A DNA stretch of 25,400 nt from the NCBI GenBank assembly GCA_964514145.1, contig CAZEPM010000015.1, positions 1-25,400 of the forward strand, in the 5' to 3' direction. A program made the translations under genes and the position numbers. Shown in pieces: positions 16,440 to 24,086 of this stretch. Source of the stretch: Phocaeicola_A sp964514145. GTDB taxonomy: Bacteria > Bacteroidota > Bacteroidia > Bacteroidales > Bacteroidaceae. The notes under the pieces are model-generated. The model worked only from the letters and a program-made list of their open reading frames with translations, had not been told where the DNA came from and ran no database searches. How positions within the stretch are numbered: the first letter of the stretch is position 1; each line of letters opens with the position of its first letter.

Positions 16440-16595
16440 TTACTTTTTAAAGAAATCTTGAACTTTTTCATTGGGAACCATTTGTTCGTCAAAAACGTAA
16501 GCACCCGTTTTAGGTGACTTCACCATTTTGATAACTTTTGTATAAGAACGTCCTTCTTTACCAGTTTGAAGGGTTGCTACAGTTTTCTTTGCCAT
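16440..16595 (-). CDS. DUF4295 small ribosome-associated protein
   Basis: A 51-residue basic protein, opening MAKKTVATLQTGKEG and ending VPNEKVQDFFKK, with an ATG at 16593-16595 and TAA at 16440. It matches the small DUF4295 family found in Bacteroidetes directly after rpmG. The gene lies 8 bases after the rpmG stop, in the same operon, and just before the terminator. I recall that a small extra 50S protein (named bL38) was described from a Flavobacterium ribosome; this family may be the same protein, but I am not certain. Its basic composition and its place with L28 and L33 agree with a ribosomal role. It is below 60 codons and easy to miss. Confidence 0.88.
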   Translation of the reverse strand: MAKKTVATLQTGKEGRSYTKVIKMVKSPKTGAYVFDEQMVPNEKVQDFFKK

Positions 16596-16603
16596 GAGAT
16601 TAA

Positions 16604-16792
16604 TTATTTAATTTCTTTGTGTATTGTTACTCGTTTTAATATCGGATTGTATTTTTTAAGTTCCAATCTTCCCGGATGAGTTTTTCTGTTTTTAGTAGTG
16701 ATATAGCGAGAAGTACCCGGCATTCCACTTGCTTTATGTTCTGTACATTCAAGAATAACTTGTACTCTATTTCCTTTTGCTTTCTTTGCCAT
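16604..16792 (-). CDS. rpmG: 50S ribosomal protein L33
   Basis: A 62-residue protein of the large ribosomal subunit, near the E site. The L33 signature is clear in TSRYITTKNRKTHPGRLELKKYNP. It has a single cysteine (ILECTEH) and no pair of CxxC motifs, so it is the zinc-free (C-minus) form; the zinc-binding form usually carries four cysteines. It lies 19 bases after rpmB and 8 before the DUF4295 gene. The zinc-free form is often found in lineages that switch L33 paralogues under zinc limitation, but no second copy is in this window. Confidence 0.95.
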   Translation of the reverse strand: MAKKAKGNRVQVILECTEHKASGMPGTSRYITTKNRKTHPGRLELKKYNPILKRVTIHKEIK

Positions 16793-16811
16793 AAGTCTAA
16801 ACCTTCCCTGA

Positions 16812-17072
16812 TTAAGCGATTACTTTAATAGTTTTCCAATCACAATATCCTTTGGCTACAGCTTCAGTCAAAGCAGCATCCAAACCTTTCTTGTTTATAA
16901 TACGAAGACCTGCAGCCGAGATTCTTAAGCTAATCCAACAATCCTGTTCTACATAGTAGAATTTTTTTCTAAACAAATTCACTTCAAAAGTTCTCTTCGT
17001 TCTTCTTTTTGAATGTGATACATTATTGCCAACCATGGCTTTTTTTCCGGTAATTTGACAAATTTTTGACAT
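16812..17072 (-). CDS. rpmB: 50S ribosomal protein L28
   Basis: An 86-residue large-subunit protein. The opening MSKICQITGKKAMVGNNVSHSKRRTKR is the standard L28 N-terminus, and the body FYYVEQDCWISLRISAAGLRIINKKGLDAAL is the Bacteroidetes form. It is the first gene of the rpmB-rpmG-DUF4295 unit. A likely promoter lies about 50 bases upstream. Confidence 0.97.
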   Translation of the reverse strand: MSKICQITGKKAMVGNNVSHSKRRTKRTFEVNLFRKKFYYVEQDCWISLRISAAGLRIINKKGLDAALTEAVAKGYCDWKTIKVIA

Positions 17073-17121
17073 TGCTATCTTTTTTATTGTTTTTCTTTTC
17101 TTACTTATCTCAAACAGCGTG

Positions 17122-17152
17122 CGAAATTACAACATTTGTTCTTAATAAACAA
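17122..17152 (-). promoter_or_regulatory. Probable promoter of rpmB-rpmG-DUF4295
   Basis: On the minus strand a TTG (17150-17152) stands 20 bases before TAATTTCG (17122-17129), which is TAnnTTTG with one mismatch. The spacing suits a -33/-7 pair. It leaves a leader of about 45 bases before the rpmB ATG, possibly a site for autogenous control, though I see no clear structure. Confidence 0.4.
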
Positions 17153-17162
17153 GTATTTCCAT

Positions 17163-17181
17163 AAAAAAGTATGACTTTTTT
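17163..17181. terminator. Weak AT-rich hairpin at the end of cinA
   Basis: AAAAAAGT (17163-17170) and ACTTTTTT (17174-17181) form an 8-bp stem with a 3-base loop, overlapping the cinA stop codon. The U-rich arm could act as a weak terminator for the tsaD-cinA unit. The stem has only one G-C pair, so the case is thin. Confidence 0.3.
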
Positions 17182-17683
17182 ATTCTTCTTTTATGTCATT
17201 TTCACGTATTAGGGAGAGCAAAAGCAATAATGCAGCCTGGGTAGCGCGTGCTACATTTATTTCGCGTCCGTAATCCCCTTCCAATTTTTGTGTTACGATT
17301 TTATTTTTATTCCCGGCAGCTACCCATATTGTACCTACCGGTTTTTCAGGACTTCCACCTCCAGGACCTGCTATACCAGAAGTCGCTACTGCATAACTGG
17401 TTTTTAAAATATCCATCACACCTTTGATCATTTCGACTATAGTTTCTTCGCTTACAGAACCATAAGTCTCTAATATTTCATGATTTACATGAAGCATTGC
17501 TTCTTTTACTTCATTCGAATATCCCACTACCCCACCTTTATAGAATCGCGAACTGCCCGGAATCGATGTTATGGCTGCAGCAACATTCCCTGCCGTACAA
17601 CTTTCTGCTGTTGATAGTGTAGCAGACTGTTTCCACATCAAATCATTAATTTCTCTACTTATAAATTTAGTTTCTAGTGACAT
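17180..17683 (-). CDS. CinA C-terminal-type nicotinamide-nucleotide amidase
   Basis: A 167-residue protein, from the ATG at 17683. It is a stand-alone copy of the CinA C-terminal domain, which in the PncC family deamidates nicotinamide mononucleotide in NAD recycling. Family marks are TAESCTAGNVAAAITSIPGSS, VVGYSNEVKEAML, and the glycine-rich ATSGIAGPGGGSPEKPVGTIW. It lacks the N-terminal MoaB-like domain of full-length CinA. The frame extends upstream into tsaD, but I chose the internal ATG because it begins 11 bases after the tsaD stop and gives a normal length. Co-transcribed with tsaD; a functional link is not evident. Confidence 0.9.
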   Translation of the reverse strand: MSLETKFISREINDLMWKQSATLSTAESCTAGNVAAAITSIPGSSRFYKGGVVGYSNEVKEAMLHVNHEILETYGSVSEETIVEMIKGVMDILKTSYAVATSGIAGPGGGSPEKPVGTIWVAAGNKNKIVTQKLEGDYGREINVARATQAALLLLLSLIRENDIKEE

Positions 17684-17694
17684 AATATATCTTT

Positions 17695-18714
17695 TTAAAG
17701 ACCTACCCGCGAATATGCCGGTTGATCGATGGAACAAAAATCATTATCTAAATATTTAAAATAGCCTGTCATTGCAATCATAGCAGCATTATCCGTTGTA
17801 TAACCCAATTTTGGTATATAGGTTTTCCAACCATATCGATTGGCATAATCACAAAAAGCCTGACGAAGTCCATTGTTTGCCGAGACTCCACCAGCCACAG
17901 CCACTTCTTTTATACCAAAATCTTTCGCAGCTTTTTTTACTTTATCCATCAGAATATCAACAACCGTAGCCTCCAATGATGCTGCCAAATCTTCTTTATG
18001 ATGCGCTATAAAATTTGGATCACTTTTCAACCAATCGCGCAAAGAATACAAAAAAGATGTTTTCAAACCACTAAAACTGTAATCATATCCCTGAATATGA
18101 GGCTTGCTGAATGTATAGGCTTTCGGGTTACCTTGCCGTGCTAAACGGTCTATAATCGGACCACCAGGATAGCCTAAACCCATAATTTTAGAGCATTTAT
18201 CTATAGCTTCTCCAGCTGCGTCATCAATAGTCTGGCCTAATACCTCCATCTTTTTATAAGACTTAACCAGAATAATCTGAGAATTCCCACCAGATACTAA
18301 TAAGCACAAAAACGGAAACCGAGGCTGGTTATTATCCTCTTCTTTTTCTTTAATAAAATGAGCTAAAACATGACCTTGCAGATGGTTAACTTCAATCATT
18401 GGAATACCTAGTGCACGTGCAAAACCTTTAGAAAAAGAAACTCCAACTAACAATGACCCCATTAAACCAGGACCACGAGTAAAAGCTACTGCATTCAGTT
18501 GATCCTTAACGATTCCTGCCCGTTTTAACGCTTCGTGTACTACGGGAACAATATTTTGCTGGTGAGCTCGAGAAGCCAGTTCAGGCACGACACCACCATA
18601 AGCTTCGTGTACGGCCTGACTCGCTATGACATTTGACAGAAGCACTCCATTTCTGATAACTGCCGCAGAAGTATCATCACACGATGATTCTATACCTAAT
18701 ATTGTAATATCCAT
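17695..18714 (-). CDS. tsaD: tRNA threonylcarbamoyladenosine transferase TsaD
   Basis: TsaD transfers the threonylcarbamoyl group to A37 of tRNAs that read ANN codons, with TsaB, TsaC and TsaE elsewhere. From the ATG at 18714 it has 339 residues, the usual length. The ASKHA fold opens with ILGIESSCDDTSAA, the metal-binding HLQGH lies at 111-115, and SGGNSQ and the late AGGVSANNGLR loop are present. The frame extends to 18768, but a promoter lies across that stretch. The gene starts its own unit after map and continues into the CinA-type gene. Confidence 0.96.
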   Translation of the reverse strand: MDITILGIESSCDDTSAAVIRNGVLLSNVIASQAVHEAYGGVVPELASRAHQQNIVPVVHEALKRAGIVKDQLNAVAFTRGPGLMGSLLVGVSFSKGFARALGIPMIEVNHLQGHVLAHFIKEKEEDNNQPRFPFLCLLVSGGNSQIILVKSYKKMEVLGQTIDDAAGEAIDKCSKIMGLGYPGGPIIDRLARQGNPKAYTFSKPHIQGYDYSFSGLKTSFLYSLRDWLKSDPNFIAHHKEDLAASLEATVVDILMDKVKKAAKDFGIKEVAVAGGVSANNGLRQAFCDYANRYGWKTYIPKLGYTTDNAAMIAMTGYFKYLDNDFCSIDQPAYSRVGL

Positions 18715-18729
18715 ATGAATCCAATCTTC

Positions 18730-18743
18730 ATATTTGCAAATAT
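18730..18743. other. Perfect 14-bp palindrome at the tsaD start region
   Basis: ATATTTGCAAATAT reads the same on both strands. It overlaps the tsaD -7 box and probable transcription start. It could be an operator half-site pair, or simply follow from the AT-rich promoter. No protein is implied. Confidence 0.35.
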
Positions 18744-18769
18744 ACGATATTAATAGATTTAATACCAAA
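18737..18769 (-). promoter_or_regulatory. Promoter of tsaD
   Basis: On the minus strand a TTTG (18766-18769) stands 21 bases before TATATTTG (18737-18744). Both match the Bacteroidetes -33 TTTG and -7 TAnnTTTG consensus, making this the best complete promoter in the window. It begins immediately after the map stop codon and lies 22 bases before the tsaD ATG at 18714. Confidence 0.65.
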
Positions 18770-19627
18770 TCAATAGGTCAAAATTTCCAAACCATCTTCC
18801 GTCATTACAAAAGTGTGTTCCCACTGTGCAGAAGGTTGTTCATCTTCCGTTATAACTGTCCACTTGTCATCAGCATCAATAAAAACTCTCCATGTGCCCA
18901 TATTAATCATCGGCTCGATTGTAAACACCATTCCCGGTACGAGCAACATTCCTGTCCCTTTTTTACCATAGTGCAATACCTCCGGTTCTTCATGAAATTT
19001 CAAGCCTACCCCATGACCGCATAAGTCTCTTACGACAGAAAAGCCGTTCTTAGTTGCATGTTTTTCGATAGCATTGCCCAAATCGCCGACAAAACTATAT
19101 GGCCGCGCTGTCTCCATGCCTATCTGCAGACATTCTTTAGCGACCCGTACCAATTTTTCTTTCTCCGGAGTCGTTTGTCCCATAATATACATGCGAGAGG
19201 CATCAGCATAAAAACCATTGAGAATAGTCGTGCAATCCACATTGACAATATCCCCCTCTTTTAAGATTTCCCTTTCACTCGGAATGCCATGACAAACAAC
19301 TTCATTGATCGACACACAACAGCTTTTCGGAAAACCTTCATAATTCAAAGAAGCAGGAATTCCACCATGGGCAACAGTATAGTCGTACACCAATCTATCT
19401 ATCGCGGCCGTAGTCATACCGATATGGATCTCATTAGCAACCAAGTCGAGTACACCAGTATTAATAATGCCAGCCTGACGGATACCTTCTATTTGTTCCG
19501 GTGTTTTGATTAATTTGCGTGTCGGGACAAGATGGCCTTTATTCTGGTAATAGAGAATTTTCTTATCCATTTCCGTAGGCTCTTGCCCTTTTATGATATT
19601 CCACCGATGTTTTCTTCTATTAAACAT
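18770..19627 (-). CDS. map: Type I methionine aminopeptidase Map
   Basis: Map removes the initiator methionine from nascent proteins with a dinuclear metal site. From the ATG at 19627 it has 285 residues. A basic and polar N-terminal extension (MFNRRKHRWNIIKGQEPTEMDKK, about residues 1-25) comes before the pita-bread fold, which starts at about residue 40 (IKTPEQIEGIRQAG). Metal ligands are visible in NVDCTTILNGFYADASRMY, GHGVGLKFHEEP, FTIEPM and QWEHTF. The frame reaches a TTG at 19657, but that overlaps a perfect -7 box, so the internal ATG is better. The extension is longer than in E. coli Map and may serve ribosome binding. Confidence 0.94.
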   Translation of the reverse strand: MFNRRKHRWNIIKGQEPTEMDKKILYYQNKGHLVPTRKLIKTPEQIEGIRQAGIINTGVLDLVANEIHIGMTTAAIDRLVYDYTVAHGGIPASLNYEGFPKSCCVSINEVVCHGIPSEREILKEGDIVNVDCTTILNGFYADASRMYIMGQTTPEKEKLVRVAKECLQIGMETARPYSFVGDLGNAIEKHATKNGFSVVRDLCGHGVGLKFHEEPEVLHYGKKGTGMLLVPGMVFTIEPMINMGTWRVFIDADDKWTVITEDEQPSAQWEHTFVMTEDGLEILTY

Positions 19628-19654
19628 ATTCTTCAAAGTCTTATAAAATTCGTA

Positions 19655-19662
19655 CAAAGATA
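19655..19662 (-). promoter_or_regulatory. -7 promoter box of map
   Basis: On the minus strand this reads TATCTTTG, a perfect TAnnTTTG match 27 bases before the ATG at 19627. There is no clear -33 TTTG at the usual spacing. It argues for independent transcription of map after the PBP gene. Confidence 0.5.
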
Positions 19663-19722
19663 TAACAATACGGATGAGATGGTTATAATTAGCAAGAGAA
19701 AAAACTTAGCCGCTGTCAAATT

Positions 19723-19860
19723 TTAGCTATTTAAGCGCATACGAAATTGTGTCCCGACTCGTCCGCCACGCGACCTCTCCCGACCCAAATTCCTATCTGT
19801 CCCGGCAATCAGGTAGGAAATAAGCCAATACAGGGCATCTCGCCCTGCAAAAGAGAACAT
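19723..19860 (-). CDS. Doubtful 45-residue ORF in a GC-rich stretch
   Basis: From the ATG at 19858-19860 a 45-codon frame runs to TAA at 19723-19725. The first 20 residues, MFSFAGRDALYWLISYLIAG, look like a membrane segment; the rest is glycine- and arginine-rich (LGRERSRGGRVGTQFRMRLNS). The frame stays open further upstream, to the last codon of the PBP gene, which adds up to about 22 residues without an ATG. Base composition is clearly richer in G and C than the flanks. The stretch also contains two hairpins. It could be a small gene, a relic of a longer one, or a structured non-coding region. I know no family for it. Confidence 0.3.
   Translation of the reverse strand: MFSFAGRDALYWLISYLIAGTDRNLGRERSRGGRVGTQFRMRLNS
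19791..19847. repeat. Two tandem hairpins in the PBP-map gap
   Basis: TTCCTATCTG pairs with CAGGTAGGAA (one G-U pair in plus-strand RNA, a mismatch in minus) around a 10-base loop. Then CAGGGC (19831-19836) and GCCCTG (19842-19847) form a perfect 6-bp stem. Neither is followed by a T-run on either strand, so they are not ordinary terminators. They overlap the doubtful ORF at 19723-19860. Confidence 0.5.
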
Positions 19861-19916
19861 CTTCTTCCACAAAAGAGGGTATTGATCATAAGATCTTGCT
19901 AGGGAACATAATTGGG

Positions 19917-22247
19917 CTATTCTTCAAAAAAGCTGTCGAGCCCTCCTTCCAATGTAATGGGTAGATTGCTTTCTTCAAGTCCGGCACATGGGTCAAAGCC
20001 TTCCGGGATTTCAAACTCTTCTTCTTGAGAATATCCCAAGCGTTCATCGGCAAATACTTTATTCATGTATATAGCCCATACAGGAAGAGCCATAGAAGCA
20101 CCTTGACCGTAATACATAGTATCAAAATGGATATCGCGGTCTTCTCCACCGACCCAGACTCCGGAAACGAGCGAAGGTGTAAAGCCCATGAACCATCCAT
20201 CGGAGTTATCATTGGTTGTTCCGGTTTTTCCACCCATATCCGCTTGGATTCCATACTTGAATCTGACACGCACGCCTGTGCCTTCGTTAATGACAGAACG
20301 TAGCATGATAAGCATTTTATAGGCGCTTGTCTCGCTTATTACTTCTTGCATTTGCGGTGAGAATTCAGCTAACACATTGCCGTCATTATCCTCAATACGT
20401 GTCACAAAGAGTGGTGCTGTGCGAATACCTTTATTGGCAAAGGCCGTATAGGCACTGACCATTTCTCCTACAGAGATCTCACATGGTCCCAGGCATAGCG
20501 AGGGCGTTGGTTGTATATCAAGATTGCGGATCCCAAAATTGTGGAGCAATCTTACAAAAGCATAGGGATTAAGTTTACTCATCAGATAGGCTGAAATCCA
20601 ATTATTCGAGTTTGCCAGTCCCCATTTCAGCGTAACCATCTCTCCGTATCGTTTATCTGATGTGTTTCTTGGAGACCAGGTTTCTCCGGTTTCTGTCACC
20701 AAAGTCTGTTCGATGTTTCTCGCTTCATCGCAGGGGGAAAATCCGTTTTCCATAGCCAGTGTATACAAATAGGGCTTAATAGTCGATCCTACCTGACGGC
20801 GTCCTACCATTGCCATATCATACTGAAAATGTGTATAATTAGGACCGCCGACGTAAGCCTTGACATAACCTGTTTTCGGTTCCATCGACATAAAGCCTAC
20901 TCGCAGAAAATGTTTATAATATCGAATGGAATCCATCGGTGTTATGGTCGTATCTATATCTCCCTTATAGCTAAATACCGTCATGTCTTGCAGGGTATTA
21001 AATGCTTTTTGTATATCTTTTTCGCTGTGTCCTGCTTTTTTCATTGTTCGGTAACGGTCGCTTTGACGCATGGCTCGCGATAAAATATTGTTGATTGCTT
21101 CTTGACCGAGCTGATTAGTGAAAGGAGCATTTTTCCGGCCTTTTTTCTCAGTGAAGAATTGATCTTGTAAATACGTCGCCACATGTTCTTGTACAGCCTC
21201 TTCTGCATATTGTTGCATTCGTGAATCTATGGTCGTATAAATTTTCAATCCGTCAGTATATATGTTATATGGTTTTCCATCCTTTTTATGGTTCTTATTA
21301 CACCAGCCATACAGAGGGTCTGTTTCCCATGAAAGCGAATCTTCATAAAATTGTTGACGCTGCCATCCTTGATAATCACTACGATCAGGTTTACTGGCTG
21401 TGATTACTCTACGTAAATATTCACGGAAATATGTAGCAATTCCTTCTTTATGATCAACCCGACGATAACGTAATTTCAAAGGCAACGATTTTAAAGAGTC
21501 TGCTTCATTATGGGTTAAATACCCTGCTTTATGCATTTGATCAATCACCACATTACGCCGTCCACGCGTGCGCTCATTATAGCGCACCGGATTATAATAT
21601 GAAGGGTTTTTACACATTCCGACCAATGTCGCCGCTTCTTCAATCTTCAAATCTTTAGGTTCTTTGGAAAAATAAGTATTAGATGCTGTTTTGATTCCTA
21701 CTGCATTGTTTAGGAAATCAAAGTAATTGAGATACAATGTCAGTATCTCTTCTTTCGTATAGAAGTATTCCAATTTAACCGCAATAACCCACTCTATCGG
21801 TTTTTGAAACAGCCGCTGCATGACATTTTCTGCCGTTTCCGAATATAGTTGCTTAGCTAATTGCTGAGTAATCGTACTACCTCCTCCACCACTGGCTTGC
21901 ATCAAGATACCACGCTTGACAATCGCACGTACCAAAGCCCGAATATCAATACCGGAATGTTCTTGAAAGCGAGAATCTTCTGTGTCGATTAATGCATGAA
22001 TCAGATAAGGGGAAAGTTCATCATATCTTACAAAAACACGATTATCTTTACTATATGAATAGGTACCTAATATCTTACCATCGGAAGAAAAAATTTCAGT
22101 GGCAAACCGATTAATGGGATTCTCTAATTCCTCTACAGGCGGCACATATCCGATCCATCCCTTAGCAATTGCCGTAAAAATCATAGCCACAATTAGTGTG
22201 AGACACACCAGTCCTGACCACATAAATATCAATATCTTTTTTCTCAT
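19917..22247 (-). CDS. Class A penicillin-binding protein (PBP1A type)
   Basis: A bifunctional cell-wall synthase of 776 residues, in the usual range. A membrane anchor at about residues 5-28 leaves the rest in the periplasm. The glycosyltransferase (GT51) domain, about 50-240, has the catalytic glutamate Glu90 in ALIDTEDSRFQEHSGID and the GGGGSTITQQLAKQLYS motif. The transpeptidase domain, about 450-730, carries Ser488 in STIK, SNN at 547-549 and KTG at 674-676, all intact. It polymerises glycan strands and cross-links peptides and is a beta-lactam target. It stands alone, divergent from pyrB, with its own promoter. The name mrcA or ponA would fit; I do not choose between them. Confidence 0.95.
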   Translation of the reverse strand: MRKKILIFMWSGLVCLTLIVAMIFTAIAKGWIGYVPPVEELENPINRFATEIFSSDGKILGTYSYSKDNRVFVRYDELSPYLIHALIDTEDSRFQEHSGIDIRALVRAIVKRGILMQASGGGGSTITQQLAKQLYSETAENVMQRLFQKPIEWVIAVKLEYFYTKEEILTLYLNYFDFLNNAVGIKTASNTYFSKEPKDLKIEEAATLVGMCKNPSYYNPVRYNERTRGRRNVVIDQMHKAGYLTHNEADSLKSLPLKLRYRRVDHKEGIATYFREYLRRVITASKPDRSDYQGWQRQQFYEDSLSWETDPLYGWCNKNHKKDGKPYNIYTDGLKIYTTIDSRMQQYAEEAVQEHVATYLQDQFFTEKKGRKNAPFTNQLGQEAINNILSRAMRQSDRYRTMKKAGHSEKDIQKAFNTLQDMTVFSYKGDIDTTITPMDSIRYYKHFLRVGFMSMEPKTGYVKAYVGGPNYTHFQYDMAMVGRRQVGSTIKPYLYTLAMENGFSPCDEARNIEQTLVTETGETWSPRNTSDKRYGEMVTLKWGLANSNNWISAYLMSKLNPYAFVRLLHNFGIRNLDIQPTPSLCLGPCEISVGEMVSAYTAFANKGIRTAPLFVTRIEDNDGNVLAEFSPQMQEVISETSAYKMLIMLRSVINEGTGVRVRFKYGIQADMGGKTGTTNDNSDGWFMGFTPSLVSGVWVGGEDRDIHFDTMYYGQGASMALPVWAIYMNKVFADERLGYSQEEEFEIPEGFDPCAGLEESNLPITLEGGLDSFFEE

Positions 22248-22272
22248 ATATGACTACAGTCTATTGAAAGTA

Positions 22273-22300
22273 CAAAAATACAATAAAAGCTCGATAACAA
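22273..22300 (-). promoter_or_regulatory. Promoter of the penicillin-binding protein gene
   Basis: On the minus strand a TTG (22298-22300) stands 17 bases before TATTTTTG (22273-22280), a perfect -7 box. It lies 25 bases before the ATG at 22247. Confidence 0.55.
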
Positions 22301-22355
22301 TGCCTATTTTAGCTAATTTGTGTATGTGATAATACTTATTTTCCAAGAAAGATGG

Positions 22356-22382
22356 TTGCAACTTATTTTTTGCCTACCTTTA
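22356..22382 (+). promoter_or_regulatory. Candidate promoter of pyrB-pyrI
   Basis: TTG (22356-22358) and TACCTTTA (22375-22382, one mismatch to TAnnTTTG) are 16 bases apart, shorter than ideal, and lie 36 bases before the pyrB ATG. No attenuator or leader peptide is evident before pyrB. Confidence 0.35.
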
Positions 22383-22418
22383 CCCATTATTATTAAAGTT
22401 ATTAAACATATTCATAAT

Positions 22419-23345
22419 ATGGAAAACAGGAGTTTCGTAACTATTGCAAATCATTCCAAAGAAAAGCTTCTTTACTTATTAGACATGGCCAAAGAATTTG
22501 AGAAATGTCCTAATCGAAAGATATTGGATGGGAAAATTGTGGCTACCCTATTTTTTGAACCTTCTACCCGTACTCGTTTGAGTTTTGAAACTGCTGTAAA
22601 TCGTTTAGGTGGAAAAGTGATAGGATTTACAGATGCCTCTACAACAAGTTCTTCTAAAGGTGAGACATTGAAAGACACGATACTGATGGTGAGCAATTAT
22701 GCTGATTTGATTGTCATGCGCCACTATTTAGAAGGAACGGCTCGTTATGCAAGTGAAATCGCTCCTATACCAATCATCAATGCAGGAGACGGAGCAAATC
22801 AACATCCTTCACAAACAATGCTTGATCTGTATTCTATATATAAGACTCAAGGGACTTTAGAAAATTTGCATATTTACTTAGTCGGTGATTTGAAATACGG
22901 ACGTACGGTTCATTCTCTGCTGATGGCTATGCGTCATTTCAATCCGACATTTCACTTTATAGCCCCCAAAGAGTTGACCATGCCTGATGAATATAAACTC
23001 TATTGCAAGGAGCATAACATAAAATACATCGAGCATCAGGAATTCAACGAGGATATTATTGCAAATGCAGATATTCTCTATATGACACGTGTGCAACGCG
23101 AGCGTTTTACTGATTTGATGGAATATGAACGTGTAAAAGATGTATATATTTTAAGAGCTAATATGCTAAGCAAAGCCAAAGAAAATATGAAAATACTTCA
23201 TCCGCTACCCCGAGTTAACGAAATAGCTTACGATGTTGACGACAATCCACATGCGTATTACATCCAGCAAGCACGAAATGGCTTATTTGCTCGTGAAGCG
23301 ATTATTTGTGACGTATTAGGAATCACTTTAGATAAAATCAAATAA
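22419..23345 (+). CDS. pyrB: Aspartate carbamoyltransferase catalytic chain PyrB
   Basis: PyrB joins carbamoyl phosphate and aspartate, the second step of pyrimidine synthesis. I use the ATG at 22419 (308 residues, standard), which opens MENRSFVTIANHSKEKLL; the frame runs back to a GTG at 22320, outside the expected N-terminus. The carbamoyl-phosphate loop FFEPSTRTRLSFETA has STRTR at 49-53. GDGANQHPSQTMLDLYSI, DLKYGRTVHSL and the late HPLPRVNEIAYDVD loop complete the active site. pyrI follows after 19 bases, so a catalytic-regulatory complex of the E. coli type is expected. Confidence 0.97.
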   Translation: MENRSFVTIANHSKEKLLYLLDMAKEFEKCPNRKILDGKIVATLFFEPSTRTRLSFETAVNRLGGKVIGFTDASTTSSSKGETLKDTILMVSNYADLIVMRHYLEGTARYASEIAPIPIINAGDGANQHPSQTMLDLYSIYKTQGTLENLHIYLVGDLKYGRTVHSLLMAMRHFNPTFHFIAPKELTMPDEYKLYCKEHNIKYIEHQEFNEDIIANADILYMTRVQRERFTDLMEYERVKDVYILRANMLSKAKENMKILHPLPRVNEIAYDVDDNPHAYYIQQARNGLFAREAIICDVLGITLDKIK

Positions 23346-23364
23346 GACTTAAATAATTTATACT

Positions 23365-23798
23365 ATGACTGACAATAAACAAGCATTACAAGTTGCCGCG
23401 CTAAAGGACGGAACCGTAATAGACCATATACCTTCTGACAAATTATTCCAAGTAGTTTCTTTGCTGGGTATTGAACATTTAACTTCCAATGTAACGATAG
23501 GTTTTAATCTTGACAGTAAAAAGTTAGGGAAAAAAGGCATAATCAAAGTGGCCAACAAATTTTTTAGTGATGAAGAAATCAGCCGTTTGTCTGTAGTCGC
23601 TCCTAATGTTAAACTAAACATTATACACAATTATGCCGTAGTGGAAAAGAAAGAAGTCTGTATGCCGGACGAAATCAAAGGAATCATAAAATGTCCTAAT
23701 CCTAAATGTATTACCAACAACGAACCTATGACTACTTGGTTTCACGTAATAAACAAAGAAAAAGGAACTTTGAAATGTCACTATTGCGAAAAAGAGCA
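23365..23798 (+). CDS. pyrI: Aspartate carbamoyltransferase regulatory chain PyrI, end lost in gap
   Basis: PyrI binds nucleotides and makes PyrB allosteric. About 144 residues are visible before the run of N; the family is about 150-155 residues, so only some 8-10 are missing. The nucleotide-binding domain has TVIDHIPSDKLFQVVSLLGI, and the zinc domain has the four cysteines Cys110, Cys115, Cys138 and Cys141 (CPNPKC, CHYC). The stop codon is not in the sequence. The frame that reads through the N run to 23907 is not evidence for a longer protein, because the gap size is nominal. Confidence 0.95.
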
Positions 23799-23898
23799 NN
23801 NNNNNNNNNNNNNNNNNNNNNNNNNNNNNNNNNNNNNNNNNNNNNNNNNNNNNNNNNNNNNNNNNNNNNNNNNNNNNNNNNNNNNNNNNNNNNNNNNN
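23799..23898. other. Assembly gap of exactly 100 N
   Basis: A run of exactly 100 N is the usual placeholder for a gap of unknown length, so distances across it are not to be trusted. It conceals the end of pyrI and the start of the gene whose last codons are at 23900-23950. Confidence 0.97.
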
Positions 23899-23899
23899 G

Positions 23900-23950
23900 T
23901 TAGGTAAAAAGATTGGTAAATTTGGATGGTCTGTTGAAAAAAAGCGTTAG
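23900..23950 (+). CDS. 3' end of an unidentified gene emerging from the gap
   Basis: After the gap a frame reads LGKKIGKFGWSVEKKR and stops at TAG (23948-23950). It is in a different frame from pyrI as counted through the 100 N, and its basic end does not look like the end of a PyrI zinc domain. In Bacteroidales a flavin-reductase-like gene is, as I recall, often between pyrI and glyA, and this tail could belong to it. I would not assign it from 16 residues. Most of the gene would then lie in the gap, meaning that the real gap is several hundred bases. Confidence 0.45.
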   Translation, partial: LGKKIGKFGWSVEKKR

Positions 23951-24086
23951 CTTTGCAACACTTGATAAAAATATAAAAAGAAAACTTATTTCGTATCAAT
24001 TTCAATCATATCTGATAGAATAAATAGTACCTAATATAACATATATAAAATTATTCCATTTCGCTAGATAAATTATATATATAAGT

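Noticed and set aside
23706..24005. Frames reading through the N run on both strands
   Set aside because: They are artefacts of translating N; the gap length is nominal, so no frame can be carried across it.
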